This document shows positions 42,490 through 49,786 of a stretch of 63,907 nucleotides of DNA, in pieces. The DNA is from Nitrospinota bacterium (GTDB lineage Bacteria; Nitrospinota_A; UBA7883; JACRGQ01). Position numbers and translations under genes: made by a program. The notes under the pieces were generated by a model. It searched no databases. It was not told where the DNA came from and saw nothing but the letters and a program-made list of their open reading frames with translations. The stretch lies in assembly GCA_016217735.1 (NCBI GenBank), contig JACRGQ010000043.1, positions 1-63,907 on the forward strand, read 5' to 3'. Positions within the stretch are counted from its first letter, which is position 1, and every line of letters begins with the position of its first letter.

Positions 42490-42563
42490 TGTCATCCTGA
42501 GCCGAAGGCGAAGGATCTCTTTCCGGAAAGGGATTCTTCGTCGCTTCGTTCCTCAGAATGACA
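42490..42563. repeat. dispersed palindromic repeat, family A copy 3
   Basis: TGTCATCCTGA to TCAGAATGACA, same core as the other copies. It ends 17 nt before the ATG of the peroxidase-like gene and only a few nt before its AAGGAG, so it becomes part of that gene's leader. Confidence 0.75.
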
Positions 42564-42580
42564 AGAGTAAAGGAGAAATA

Positions 42581-42913
42581 ATGGAAACATATTACAATCC
42601 GGCGGATCTCGAAAAATTTGGCGACATGGGGAAGGATGCCCCGGAACTGTGGAAGGCTTTTTCGCAGTGGTACGGCAAGGTCTTTCAGGAGGGCGCCCTC
42701 ACCCAACGGGAAAAGGCGCTCATCGCTTTAGCGGTCGCCCACGCCGTGCAATGCCCCTATTGCATCGACGCCTACACCAAAGACTGCCTTGAAAAAGGCT
42801 CCAACACCGGCCAGATGACCGAAGCGATCCATGTGGCCGCCGCCATCAAGGGGGGCGCGGCGATGGTGCATGGAGTGCAAATGCGCAACGCCGCGGAAAA
42901 AATCTCGTTTTGA
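42581..42913 (+). CDS. AhpD/carboxymuconolactone-decarboxylase-like protein of arsenosugar type
   Basis: A 110-residue helical protein of the AhpD-like superfamily. The redox pair lies in VQCPYCIDAYTKDC (C-x2-C), followed by EAIHVAAAIKGGAAMVHG. Members beside ArsS-type radical SAM genes are annotated as arsenosugar-biosynthesis-associated peroxidase-like proteins. Here the gene ends 2 nt before the ArsS start, which supports that assignment. AAGGAG precedes the ATG at 42581. Confidence 0.85.
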   Translation: METYYNPADLEKFGDMGKDAPELWKAFSQWYGKVFQEGALTQREKALIALAVAHAVQCPYCIDAYTKDCLEKGSNTGQMTEAIHVAAAIKGGAAMVHGVQMRNAAEKISF

Positions 42914-42915
42914 CG

Positions 42916-43884
42916 ATGCCCGCCGCCATCACGCCGTTCGACGACGCGCTCAAATCGTGCAACCTCTACCCGTTGAGGGCCGAAGGCATCGCCACGTTGC
43001 AGGTGAATTTGGGCAAAAAGTGCAACCAGGCCTGCCACCACTGCCACGTCGAAGCCGGGCCGAACCGCACCGAGATGATGGGGGATGCGGTGATGGAACG
43101 CTGCCTGAGCCTGCTGAAGGAAGAACGGATACCGGTGCTGGACATCACCGGCGGCGCGCCGGAGATGCACCCCCGCTACCGGACGTTTGTCGAAAGCGCG
43201 CGCGGCACCGGCGCGGCGGCCATGACCCGGTGCAACCTCACCATCCTGCGCGAACCGGAAATGCACGGCCTTCCCGCGTTCTGGAAAACGCATAACGTCA
43301 TTGTCGTCGCCTCGCTCCCTTACTTCCGCCGGGAAGAGACCGACGCGGTGCGGGGCAAAGGCGTTTTTGAAAAATCCATCGAAGCCCTTAAGCATCTCAA
43401 CGAAACGGGCTATGGCATCGAGGGGAGCGGGCTTACGCTGAACCTCGTCTACAATCCGGCCGGGGCGTTTCTCCCCGCGCCGCAGGAGCCGATGGAGCGG
43501 CAGTTCCGCGCCGAGCTGAAAAGAAACCACGGCGTCGCCTTCAACCACCTGTTCGCCATGAGCAACATGCCGATAGCCCGGTTCAAGGATTACCTCAACC
43601 GGAAAAACGCCCACGACAGCTACCTGCTGCGTCTCGCGGGGGCCTTCAACCCGGCGGCCGCCGAAAACGTGATGTGCCGTTCGATGGTATCGGTCGGGTG
43701 GGACGGATTTTTGTTCGACTGCGATTTTAACCAGATGCTCGGCCTGCGGGTCAACCACGGCGCCCCCTTCCACATCAACGACTGGAACCAGCGCGCCCTC
43801 GCCGGGCGGCAGATCGTCACCGGCGCGCACTGCTACGGCTGCACCGCCGGTCAAGGCTCCAGTTGCGGCGGGGAGATTTCTTGA
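42916..43884 (+). CDS. arsS: arsenosugar-biosynthesis radical SAM protein ArsS
   Basis: A radical SAM enzyme of 322 residues. The cluster motif is CNQACHHCHVEAGP near residue 34, and the C-terminal Cys-rich part (FDCDFNQML; HCYGCTAGQGSSCGG) can hold a second cluster. The order with the AhpD-like gene matches ArsS systems, which transfer a 5'-deoxyadenosyl group to dimethylarsinous acid in arsenosugar formation. No ArsM methyltransferase is in the window. The ATG at 42916 is chosen; the TTG before it overlaps the upstream stop. Confidence 0.85.
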   Translation: MPAAITPFDDALKSCNLYPLRAEGIATLQVNLGKKCNQACHHCHVEAGPNRTEMMGDAVMERCLSLLKEERIPVLDITGGAPEMHPRYRTFVESARGTGAAAMTRCNLTILREPEMHGLPAFWKTHNVIVVASLPYFRREETDAVRGKGVFEKSIEALKHLNETGYGIEGSGLTLNLVYNPAGAFLPAPQEPMERQFRAELKRNHGVAFNHLFAMSNMPIARFKDYLNRKNAHDSYLLRLAGAFNPAAAENVMCRSMVSVGWDGFLFDCDFNQMLGLRVNHGAPFHINDWNQRALAGRQIVTGAHCYGCTAGQGSSCGGEIS

Positions 43885-44384
43885 AACGGCTGTTACCCCT
43901 TTTTCTGGCCGTTCTCTTCGCCGCGGGTTGCAGCTACCGCCTCGCGGGGCAGGGGAGCGGCCTTCCCGAAGGGATCAGGAGCATCGGCATTCCCGTATTT
44001 GAAAACGATGTGCAGCAGCCGAACCTCGATATCACCGTTACGCGGGCGGTGACCGAAAAATTCATCAGGGACGGCCGGCTGGCGGTGGTGGACGGCGGGG
44101 CCGACAGCCTCTTGCTCGGCGCCATTAAAAGCTACTCGTTGGAGCCGGTCGCCTTCGACAGCCTCAACCGGGTTTCCCAATACCGCGTTAAGATGACGGT
44201 GAAGGTTACATTCACCGACAACGCCGGTAAAGGAATCGCGTTCGACCGCGAACTGCGGGTGCAGTGGGATTACAACGTCGGCGCGGATATTCCGGCGGCC
44301 GAAACCGCCCGCAATCAGGCGGACAGGGAGGCGGCGGACTACTTGGGCGACCGGCTGGTCGGACTCATACTCGAAGGTTTTTAA
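43881..44384 (+). CDS. lptE: LPS-assembly lipoprotein LptE
   Basis: A 167-residue outer-membrane lipoprotein that plugs LptD. The signal ends in the lipobox FAAGC, followed by SYRLAGQG and IGIPVFENDVQQPNLDITVTRAV, the usual LptE/DUF799-type opening. I choose the TTG at 43881: GGGGAG is 6 nt upstream and it overlaps the arsS stop. A TTG at 43863 is the alternative. It is 6 kb from lptD, so the two are not one operon. Confidence 0.82.
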   Translation: MKRLLPLFLAVLFAAGCSYRLAGQGSGLPEGIRSIGIPVFENDVQQPNLDITVTRAVTEKFIRDGRLAVVDGGADSLLLGAIKSYSLEPVAFDSLNRVSQYRVKMTVKVTFTDNAGKGIAFDRELRVQWDYNVGADIPAAETARNQADREAADYLGDRLVGLILEGF

Positions 44385-44401
44385 CGGCAAGGAGCTGCGC
44401 C

Positions 44402-46018
44402 ATTTCCCACACGGTTCACGGCAATATCGCGGGGCTGCCGCACGCGGCCCTCAAAAGCCTCGAGCGCGTCTACCGCCGCAAAATCCCGTCCGGCCAGCTC
44501 ATCACCGACGAACTCCTGACGTACATCGCCAAGCTCTCGCGCGAGCTGGCGCGGCAAATCGGCCTGCTGATCGACCGCAAGGGGAAAATCACCCACGTCA
44601 TCGCCGGCAACGACCATCAGATCGTCATCCCGAATCTGGGGCAGCGCCGCGTGGCCGGCAAACGGCTGGCCGGCTACCGCTGCATACATACCCACCTGAA
44701 GGGGGAGCCGGTCACGCGGGACGACCTGAACGACCTCCTGCTGCTGCGGCTGGACGCGATGGCCGCCATCGATGTGCGGCCGGACGGCACGGCGGGAAAA
44801 CTGCACCTCGCCCACATCGAGGCGGGGGAAGAAGACCGCTACACCATGCACGGCGCGCTCACCCACCCGCTGGCGGAAGAGCTGTACCAGGGGCTGATCG
44901 AGCAGGTGGAGCGCGACCTCGAAAAAACCGTCATCGCCAAAAAGGTGGAGACGGAACAGAGCGCGCTGTTGATACACGTTTCCAACAAGCCGAAGCTGCA
45001 AATGGACATCTCGCTGGACGAACTGGCCGAACTGGCCCGCAGCGCCGGCATCGCCGTGGCGGGGCGGGTGACGCAGCGGCGCGACGTGCCGGATCCGAAA
45101 TTCCTGATGGGGCACGGCAAGATGCAGGACTTCATGATAAAAGCGCTCTCGCTGGGGGTCGACATGGTGATATTCGACACCGAACTGACCCCCGCGCAGA
45201 TAAAGGCGATTTCCGATTTCACCGATCTGGAAGTCGTCGACCGGACGCAGCTCATCCTCGGCATTTTCGAGAAGCGCGCCACCAGCCGCGACGGCAAGGT
45301 GCGCATCCAACTGGCGCAGATGAAATACCTGCTGCCGCGGCTGGGCGCGAAGGAATCGGCCCTCTCGCGCATACGCGGCGGCATCGGCCTGCGCGGCCCC
45401 GGCGAGACGACCGCCGAAACGCAGCGCCGCCACCTGCAAAGCCGGATCACCCAGTTCGAGCACGAACTGGAAAACCTGAAAAACCGCCGCGCCCAAAAAC
45501 GGAAAAAACGCGGCCGCGCCGAGGTGAAAACCGTTTCGATACTCGGCTACACCAACGCGGGAAAATCGACGCTGCTCAACCGGCTCACCGGCAGCGACCT
45601 GCTGGTGAAAGACCTTCTGTTCTCCACGCTCGACCCGGCCACGCGGCGGCTCTGGCTGCCGAACGGCAAGGAAGCGGTCATCAGCGACACGGTGGGGCTT
45701 ATCCGCAACATGCCTGAATCGCTGCGCGGCGTTTTCCGCGCCACGCTGGAAGAGCTGGCCGAATCGGATATGCTCATCAACCTCGCCGATATTTCAAACC
45801 CCGAACTGGACGCGCACATGAAAGTCACCGAAGAGATCATCGAGGATATCGGCTTGGCGGAAATTCCGGTCATCACGGTGTTCAACAAAATAGAGCTGGC
45901 GGACGCGGAACAGGCCGAAAACATCTGCCGCCGCCACGGCGCGCTCGGCATCAGCGCCGCCACCGGCCAGGGGCTGGAAGAGCTTAAGCGGAAAATCGCC
46001 GACGCCCTTTTCGGATAG
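44402..46018 (+). CDS. hflX: GTPase HflX with N-terminal extension, probable ATT start
   Basis: A ribosome-associated GTPase that splits stalled or hibernating 70S ribosomes. The HflX domain has GHGKMQDF and RGGIGLRGPGETTAE; the G domain has G1 GYTNAGKST, G3 DTVG and G4 NKIE. A 170-residue N-terminal extension (GNIAGLPHAALKSLERVYRRK...) is shared with some homologues. No ATG, GTG or TTG lies in frame near the family's start; an ATT at 44402 is placed 5 nt after AAGGAG and 17 nt after lptE. The open frame further upstream runs through lptE and is rejected. Confidence 0.88.
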   Translation: MSHTVHGNIAGLPHAALKSLERVYRRKIPSGQLITDELLTYIAKLSRELARQIGLLIDRKGKITHVIAGNDHQIVIPNLGQRRVAGKRLAGYRCIHTHLKGEPVTRDDLNDLLLLRLDAMAAIDVRPDGTAGKLHLAHIEAGEEDRYTMHGALTHPLAEELYQGLIEQVERDLEKTVIAKKVETEQSALLIHVSNKPKLQMDISLDELAELARSAGIAVAGRVTQRRDVPDPKFLMGHGKMQDFMIKALSLGVDMVIFDTELTPAQIKAISDFTDLEVVDRTQLILGIFEKRATSRDGKVRIQLAQMKYLLPRLGAKESALSRIRGGIGLRGPGETTAETQRRHLQSRITQFEHELENLKNRRAQKRKKRGRAEVKTVSILGYTNAGKSTLLNRLTGSDLLVKDLLFSTLDPATRRLWLPNGKEAVISDTVGLIRNMPESLRGVFRATLEELAESDMLINLADISNPELDAHMKVTEEIIEDIGLAEIPVITVFNKIELADAEQAENICRRHGALGISAATGQGLEELKRKIADALFG

Positions 46019-46029
46019 CCGCACCGCTT

Positions 46030-46120
46030 GTCATTCTGAGCACGTTCGCTCCGCTCAGTGTAAACTCCGCGAAGAATCCCTTTCCGGAAAGAGATCCTTC
46101 GCCTTTGGCTCAGGATGACA
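46030..46120. repeat. dispersed palindromic repeat, family A copy 4
   Basis: TGTCATTCTGA to TCAGGATGACA, with GAATCCCTTTCCGGAAAGAG as core and a longer left arm than the other copies. It fills the gap between hflX and the Sel1 gene. Confidence 0.75.
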
Positions 46121-46175
46121 GGGGGCCGCCCCATTTTGCTTGCGCCTCCGCGCCGTATCATTTACCCTTTTCCCA

Positions 46176-47015
46176 ATGACAAACGAACAGGAACCTCAAT
46201 TGAATAAAAATCTGGACGTGGACCAAATACGCGCCTTCGCGCAGCAGGGCGATATGAACGCGCAGTATCTCCTCGGCGAACTGCTGCGGACGGGCGAGGG
46301 GATGGAGCCGGACCTCGCGGAATCGGCCCGCTGGTACCGCGCCGCCGCGCAGCAGGGACACGTATGGGCCGCCAACAATCTCGGCCTCATGCTGCACAAC
46401 GGCGCGGGGGTGGAGCAGGATTTTAAGGAGGCCGCGCACTGGTTCAAGCGGGCGGCAGATCAGGGGCTGGCCGAGGCGCAGAGCAATCTTGCCCTCCTGT
46501 ATTGCGGCGGACACGGCGTACGGCAGGACTTTAAAGAGGCGAACCGGCTGTTCACGCTGGCCGCCGGCGAGGGGCTGGCCGAGGCGCAGAACTCGCTCGG
46601 CGGGCTGCATTTCCACGGCCACGGCGTTGAGCGGAATTTCCTCGAAGCGGCCCGCTGGTATGAGGAAGCGGCCGGCAACGGCCACTCCGGCGCGGCCTAC
46701 AACCTCGCGCTGATGTTTTACAACGGTCACGGCGTCCGGCGGGATTTTAACCGCGCCCTTTCGCTTTTCGAGGAGGCGGCGGAGGGGGGCACCGCCGAAG
46801 CGGCGTACAACATCGGCGTGATGTACCAAAACGGCAGCGGCGTGAAATTGGACGAGGAGCGCGCGGTGGAATGGTTTTACAGGGCGGGGCAAATCTATCT
46901 GGCCAACGGCATGCGCGAGCCGGCCAGCGAAGCGGCCAGCGCCATCGAAAGCTGCATCGCCGGGCATCCGCTGGCCCAAAAGCTGCTCGCCGAAATCTTC
47001 GGGGAAAACGAATGA
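46176..47015 (+). CDS. Sel1-repeat protein
   Basis: A 279-residue protein made of about seven Sel1-like repeats of roughly 36 residues. Each has the form A-x-x-x-L-G-x-x-x-x-x-G-x-G-V-x-x-D-x-x-x-A-x-x-W-x-x-x-A-A, for example LGLMLHNGAGVEQDF. No signal peptide is seen, so it is probably cytoplasmic. It would be a scaffold for protein-protein contacts. A -10-like TATCAT lies 14 nt before the ATG. It overlaps the next gene as ATGA, suggesting a linked function. Confidence 0.85.
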   Translation: MTNEQEPQLNKNLDVDQIRAFAQQGDMNAQYLLGELLRTGEGMEPDLAESARWYRAAAQQGHVWAANNLGLMLHNGAGVEQDFKEAAHWFKRAADQGLAEAQSNLALLYCGGHGVRQDFKEANRLFTLAAGEGLAEAQNSLGGLHFHGHGVERNFLEAARWYEEAAGNGHSGAAYNLALMFYNGHGVRRDFNRALSLFEEAAEGGTAEAAYNIGVMYQNGSGVKLDEERAVEWFYRAGQIYLANGMREPASEAASAIESCIAGHPLAQKLLAEIFGENE

Positions 47016-47353
47016 GCGAACCGCTCTCGCTGCCAAAAACACTTGCCGCATACGGCACGGAAGCGTTCAATGATACTCTGGCGCGCGAACTGCTGGATAA
47101 CCTCTGGAAACTGCCGCTGGAAAAGCTGTGCAAAAAAGGGGGATGGCCCTACAAAGACGGCCCCTTCTCGCTGTACGATATTGATGTGGAAGATCGTGGC
47201 GGCGCGTTGCACATCACTTGCGGCGTCAGCTTCGAGGAGGCCGTTCCCACCTGCTGCGCCGGCGGCGGCATCACCGACACCCGCATGGGCAACCTCACCC
47301 TCACCATCGACAAGAAAACCGCCCTCGCCGAAGCTGCCGTCACCGCAATATAA
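47012..47353 (+). CDS. uncharacterised 113-residue protein
   Basis: A soluble protein coupled to the Sel1 gene (ATGA). Visible features are a helical N-terminal half (ARELLDNLWKLPLEKLCKKGG), then a beta-rich half with CGVSFEEAVPTCCAGGGITDTR, where three Cys could bind a metal or react. The end IDKKTALAEAAVTA fits a compact domain. I do not recognise the family. The terminator at 47361-47386 overlaps its end. Confidence 0.65.
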   Translation: MSEPLSLPKTLAAYGTEAFNDTLARELLDNLWKLPLEKLCKKGGWPYKDGPFSLYDIDVEDRGGALHITCGVSFEEAVPTCCAGGGITDTRMGNLTLTIDKKTALAEAAVTAI

Positions 47354-47360
47354 AAAAACA

Positions 47361-47386
47361 GGGCGGCCCTTTTAAAGGAGCCGCCC
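47361..47386 (-). terminator. terminator of the CsgG-like gene
   Basis: GGGCGGC (47361-47367) pairs with GCCGCCC (47380-47386), with an inner CTTTTAAAGG that extends the stem. Read on the minus strand it is followed by a T run. Confidence 0.8.
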
Positions 47387-47408
47387 CGTTGTCATGTCCA
47401 ATCGTTGG

Positions 47409-48134
47409 CTATTCGTCGAGGTCGATAGCTTCCTTGGTCTTCTTGCGGCGCTTTTCCTCTTTCTGTTTGTACTTGTCCATGCAGTCGTCCTTGTCCACCA
47501 TGGCGCATTCGAGGTATTCGGATATCTCCACCACGCAGGCGCGGATCGCCTTGCCCGCCGGGGTTTTCTCCTCTTTTTTCAGGTTGCCGCCCAGCCCGCT
47601 CTTATAAAAGCCGACGCTGAGGCCGCCGCTGCCGGACTTTCCTTCGATCGTGCGGGAAAGCTCGATCTCGCCCGTGGTGGTATCGATGACCCGGATATCG
47701 ACCGCGAGGTATGCGGTTCCCTTATCGCCGCCGACGCTGATGCCGCCGAAGCTGAGGCCGCCGCCCGTGCTGGAGGTGTCTTCTTCATACGCCGACACGG
47801 TTCCGTAAACGATATACTGCGCGCCGGTCAGGTTGCCGGCCTTGGCCGCCTTTTTGGGATTCACCTTGCCGGATTCGGCGAGATCCTGTTCGTCCAGAAC
47901 CCCTTTCAGCTTATCCCGCTCCACCAGCGAGAATTTTCCGCTGGAGGAAAGCTCGTTGCTCAGCATCGAGGCGAGGTCGTCCCCCACCCCGCCATGCCAC
48001 CACCCGGCGTGGGTGTTGTTGCGAAACTCCTTCACGCCGAGGGAAATTTTATCTTTCTTGGCGAACGCCGCCGGCGCGGCGCAAAAAAACGCCGCAAGCA
48101 TCACCATACACACCCGCATCGCAATCCGATTCAT
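47409..48134 (-). CDS. secreted CsgG/HfaB-like protein
   Basis: A 241-residue exported protein (signal peptide MNRIAMRVCMVMLAAFF...AFA) with the CsgG-type core: LGVKEFRNNT, DLASMLSNELSSSGKFSLVERDKLKGVLDEQDLAESG, GAQYIVYGTVSAYEED and VDIRVIDTTTGEIELSRTIEGK. CsgG forms a secretion pore for curli, but the lipobox Cys of CsgG is absent and there are no curli genes here. It is more likely one of the many envelope-associated CsgG-domain proteins. GGAGG precedes the ATG at 48134. Lys/Glu-rich tail. Confidence 0.78.
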   Translation of the reverse strand: MNRIAMRVCMVMLAAFFCAAPAAFAKKDKISLGVKEFRNNTHAGWWHGGVGDDLASMLSNELSSSGKFSLVERDKLKGVLDEQDLAESGKVNPKKAAKAGNLTGAQYIVYGTVSAYEEDTSSTGGGLSFGGISVGGDKGTAYLAVDIRVIDTTTGEIELSRTIEGKSGSGGLSVGFYKSGLGGNLKKEEKTPAGKAIRACVVEISEYLECAMVDKDDCMDKYKQKEEKRRKKTKEAIDLDE

Positions 48135-48171
48135 CCGCACCTCCATAATGTATTTTGGTTTCATTCCGCCG

Positions 48172-49515
48172 TTATTGCGCCGGGGCGGCGCTTTTCGCCG
48201 CCAGCGCCTCGAACGCGACAGCCGCGTCGGCGTCCGAGCAGCCGGGGCATTGCGCTTCGTCGTCAAAAAGATCGTCATCCTTCGTCACGCTGTAAATCCG
48301 CAGCCCGAGGACATAATTCCCCCTCGCTTTCATCACCGAGGGGATCGCGGCGTAGGACGCGCCGAGCGCGTTCGCCACGTCCGCCACGCAATGGTCGTCT
48401 TCGTGGCAGTTGTTCGCCTTATAATTTTCCACGGCCTTGTTTTCGGCGGCTTCCACCTTCTTGCCGCTGAATATCTGATAGTTCTTGCCCAGTTCTTTCT
48501 CCACCCCCTTGGCGAACAGCTTGCGCACGTCGGGCGGTATCACCCCGTTCACGTTGAGGCTCATCAACACCATCGATGCGCCCGCCGCGGCCCCTTTGGG
48601 GGCTCCCCCCTTGGCGGCAATGGCGCCGCCCGCGGCGACAAAGGACTTCGCATCCCCCTGATAGGCGTAGGCCGCCTTTACGATGGCGATGGCGGCGCCC
48701 CCTTCCCAGACGGGCTCCGCCACCGGCTTTCCTCCCTGATCCATATACGATTTAGCCGCCAGCTTGAGCCCGGCATCCAGCATGTTCTTCGCCTGCGGCA
48801 GCGGCACGGCCAGCACATCGGGCGGCAGATCGCCCAGGCGGGCCACCAACCGGTTCAGCGCCACCTTGCGCGCAAGAACCAGCGCCTTATCTTCCGCCTC
48901 GGCCTTGCTCTGCTTGGGGGTCTTGTTGTCGGTCCCCGGCGTTTCGCCGTAGGCGATCTGCACCACCGGTTTTTTCAGCACGAACTCCATCAGCGCCGCC
49001 TTGCGCGCGTCGGCTTCCGCCGCGGTTTTCGGCTCTTTCGCTTTTGCGTATTCATCGGTTTTAACGCGGAGCTGGGTTTCAAAAGCGGGATCCACCCCCT
49101 GAATGGCGTTCACGAGGTCGCGCAGCTCATCCATATCCACCTTGCCGGCAACGTCGATGCAGTGGGTATCTTTGGGTTTTTCATAAAAATCCGAAAACCG
49201 CGGGTCGACGATCCGCCCCGCCACCGTGGTTTCCACGATCCGTATGATGCTCTGGTGCTCTTCTTTGGCATCCGTGCCGGAAACATCGACAAAAAGGTTT
49301 TGGCTCGATACCATCGCCGATTCGATGGCGTTTTTCACCGCCTTGTCTTTGGCCAGCTTGCGGGCGGCGGCGACGGAGAACGATTCCCCCATTGCCTGGC
49401 AGCCGGTCCCTTTCACCGCGGTCATGTCCTTGGCGTGCGCCGGAACGGGCATCATGGCGAGAAACGCCACTAGAGCGGAAAGTGAAATGCGGGTCAAAAC
49501 CGTGTTTCGTGTCAT
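48172..49515 (-). CDS. large secreted protein with FlgT/LPP20-like N-terminus
   Basis: A 447-residue exported protein. After the signal peptide, VKGTGCQAMGESFSVAAARKLAKDKAVKNAI resembles the N-terminal domain of FlgT/LPP20-type proteins. The middle is Ala/Lys-rich, and the C-terminal domain (FAKGVEKELGKNYQIFSGKKVE...NCHEDDHCVADVANALGASYAAI) resembles a CsgG/TolB-N-like lobe. Paired Cys (CQAM/CIDV, NCHEDDHC, CPGC) may form disulphides. It lies 37 nt before the CsgG-like gene, so the two secreted proteins probably act together. Exact role unknown. Confidence 0.7.
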   Translation of the reverse strand: MTRNTVLTRISLSALVAFLAMMPVPAHAKDMTAVKGTGCQAMGESFSVAAARKLAKDKAVKNAIESAMVSSQNLFVDVSGTDAKEEHQSIIRIVETTVAGRIVDPRFSDFYEKPKDTHCIDVAGKVDMDELRDLVNAIQGVDPAFETQLRVKTDEYAKAKEPKTAAEADARKAALMEFVLKKPVVQIAYGETPGTDNKTPKQSKAEAEDKALVLARKVALNRLVARLGDLPPDVLAVPLPQAKNMLDAGLKLAAKSYMDQGGKPVAEPVWEGGAAIAIVKAAYAYQGDAKSFVAAGGAIAAKGGAPKGAAAGASMVLMSLNVNGVIPPDVRKLFAKGVEKELGKNYQIFSGKKVEAAENKAVENYKANNCHEDDHCVADVANALGASYAAIPSVMKARGNYVLGLRIYSVTKDDDLFDDEAQCPGCSDADAAVAFEALAAKSAAPAQ

Positions 49516-49580
49516 GCAATCCCCCCTTTACGGGAATCATAATTTATGGAGGGGAAATTAACAACCCGTGGAAAAAAAGG

Positions 49581-49730
49581 GTAGTGGGTCAGGTTGAAAT
49601 TAACTTGGCAACGAAGTAGTCCCCTCCTTTGCAAGGAGGGGATACAGGGGAGGTTTTTAACCCCTCCCGCACCTCCCCTTGCACCGCAAGGGGAGGAAAA
49701 AGAACATGATAATTCAAACTGACACACTGC
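49581..49730. repeat. TIR-bounded module (copy C3) carrying a family B hairpin
   Basis: The ends GTAGTGGGTCAGGTTGAA and TTCAAACTGACACACTGC are inverted with few mismatches, like the ends of C1 and C2. Inside is CCCCTCCTTTGCAAGGAGGG followed by gatacaggggaggttttta (49621-49660), also present at 59698-59780. No gene is seen in 49516-49786. Confidence 0.65.
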
Positions 49731-49786
49731 CCGCGTTCTTTGAAAAATTTGGCGCTTGAGCCGGCTTTATCGGCGGTAAAGCGAAG

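Noticed and set aside
47409-48134. Curli secretion pore CsgG
   Set aside because: No lipobox Cys after the signal peptide and no csgA/B/E/F genes nearby.
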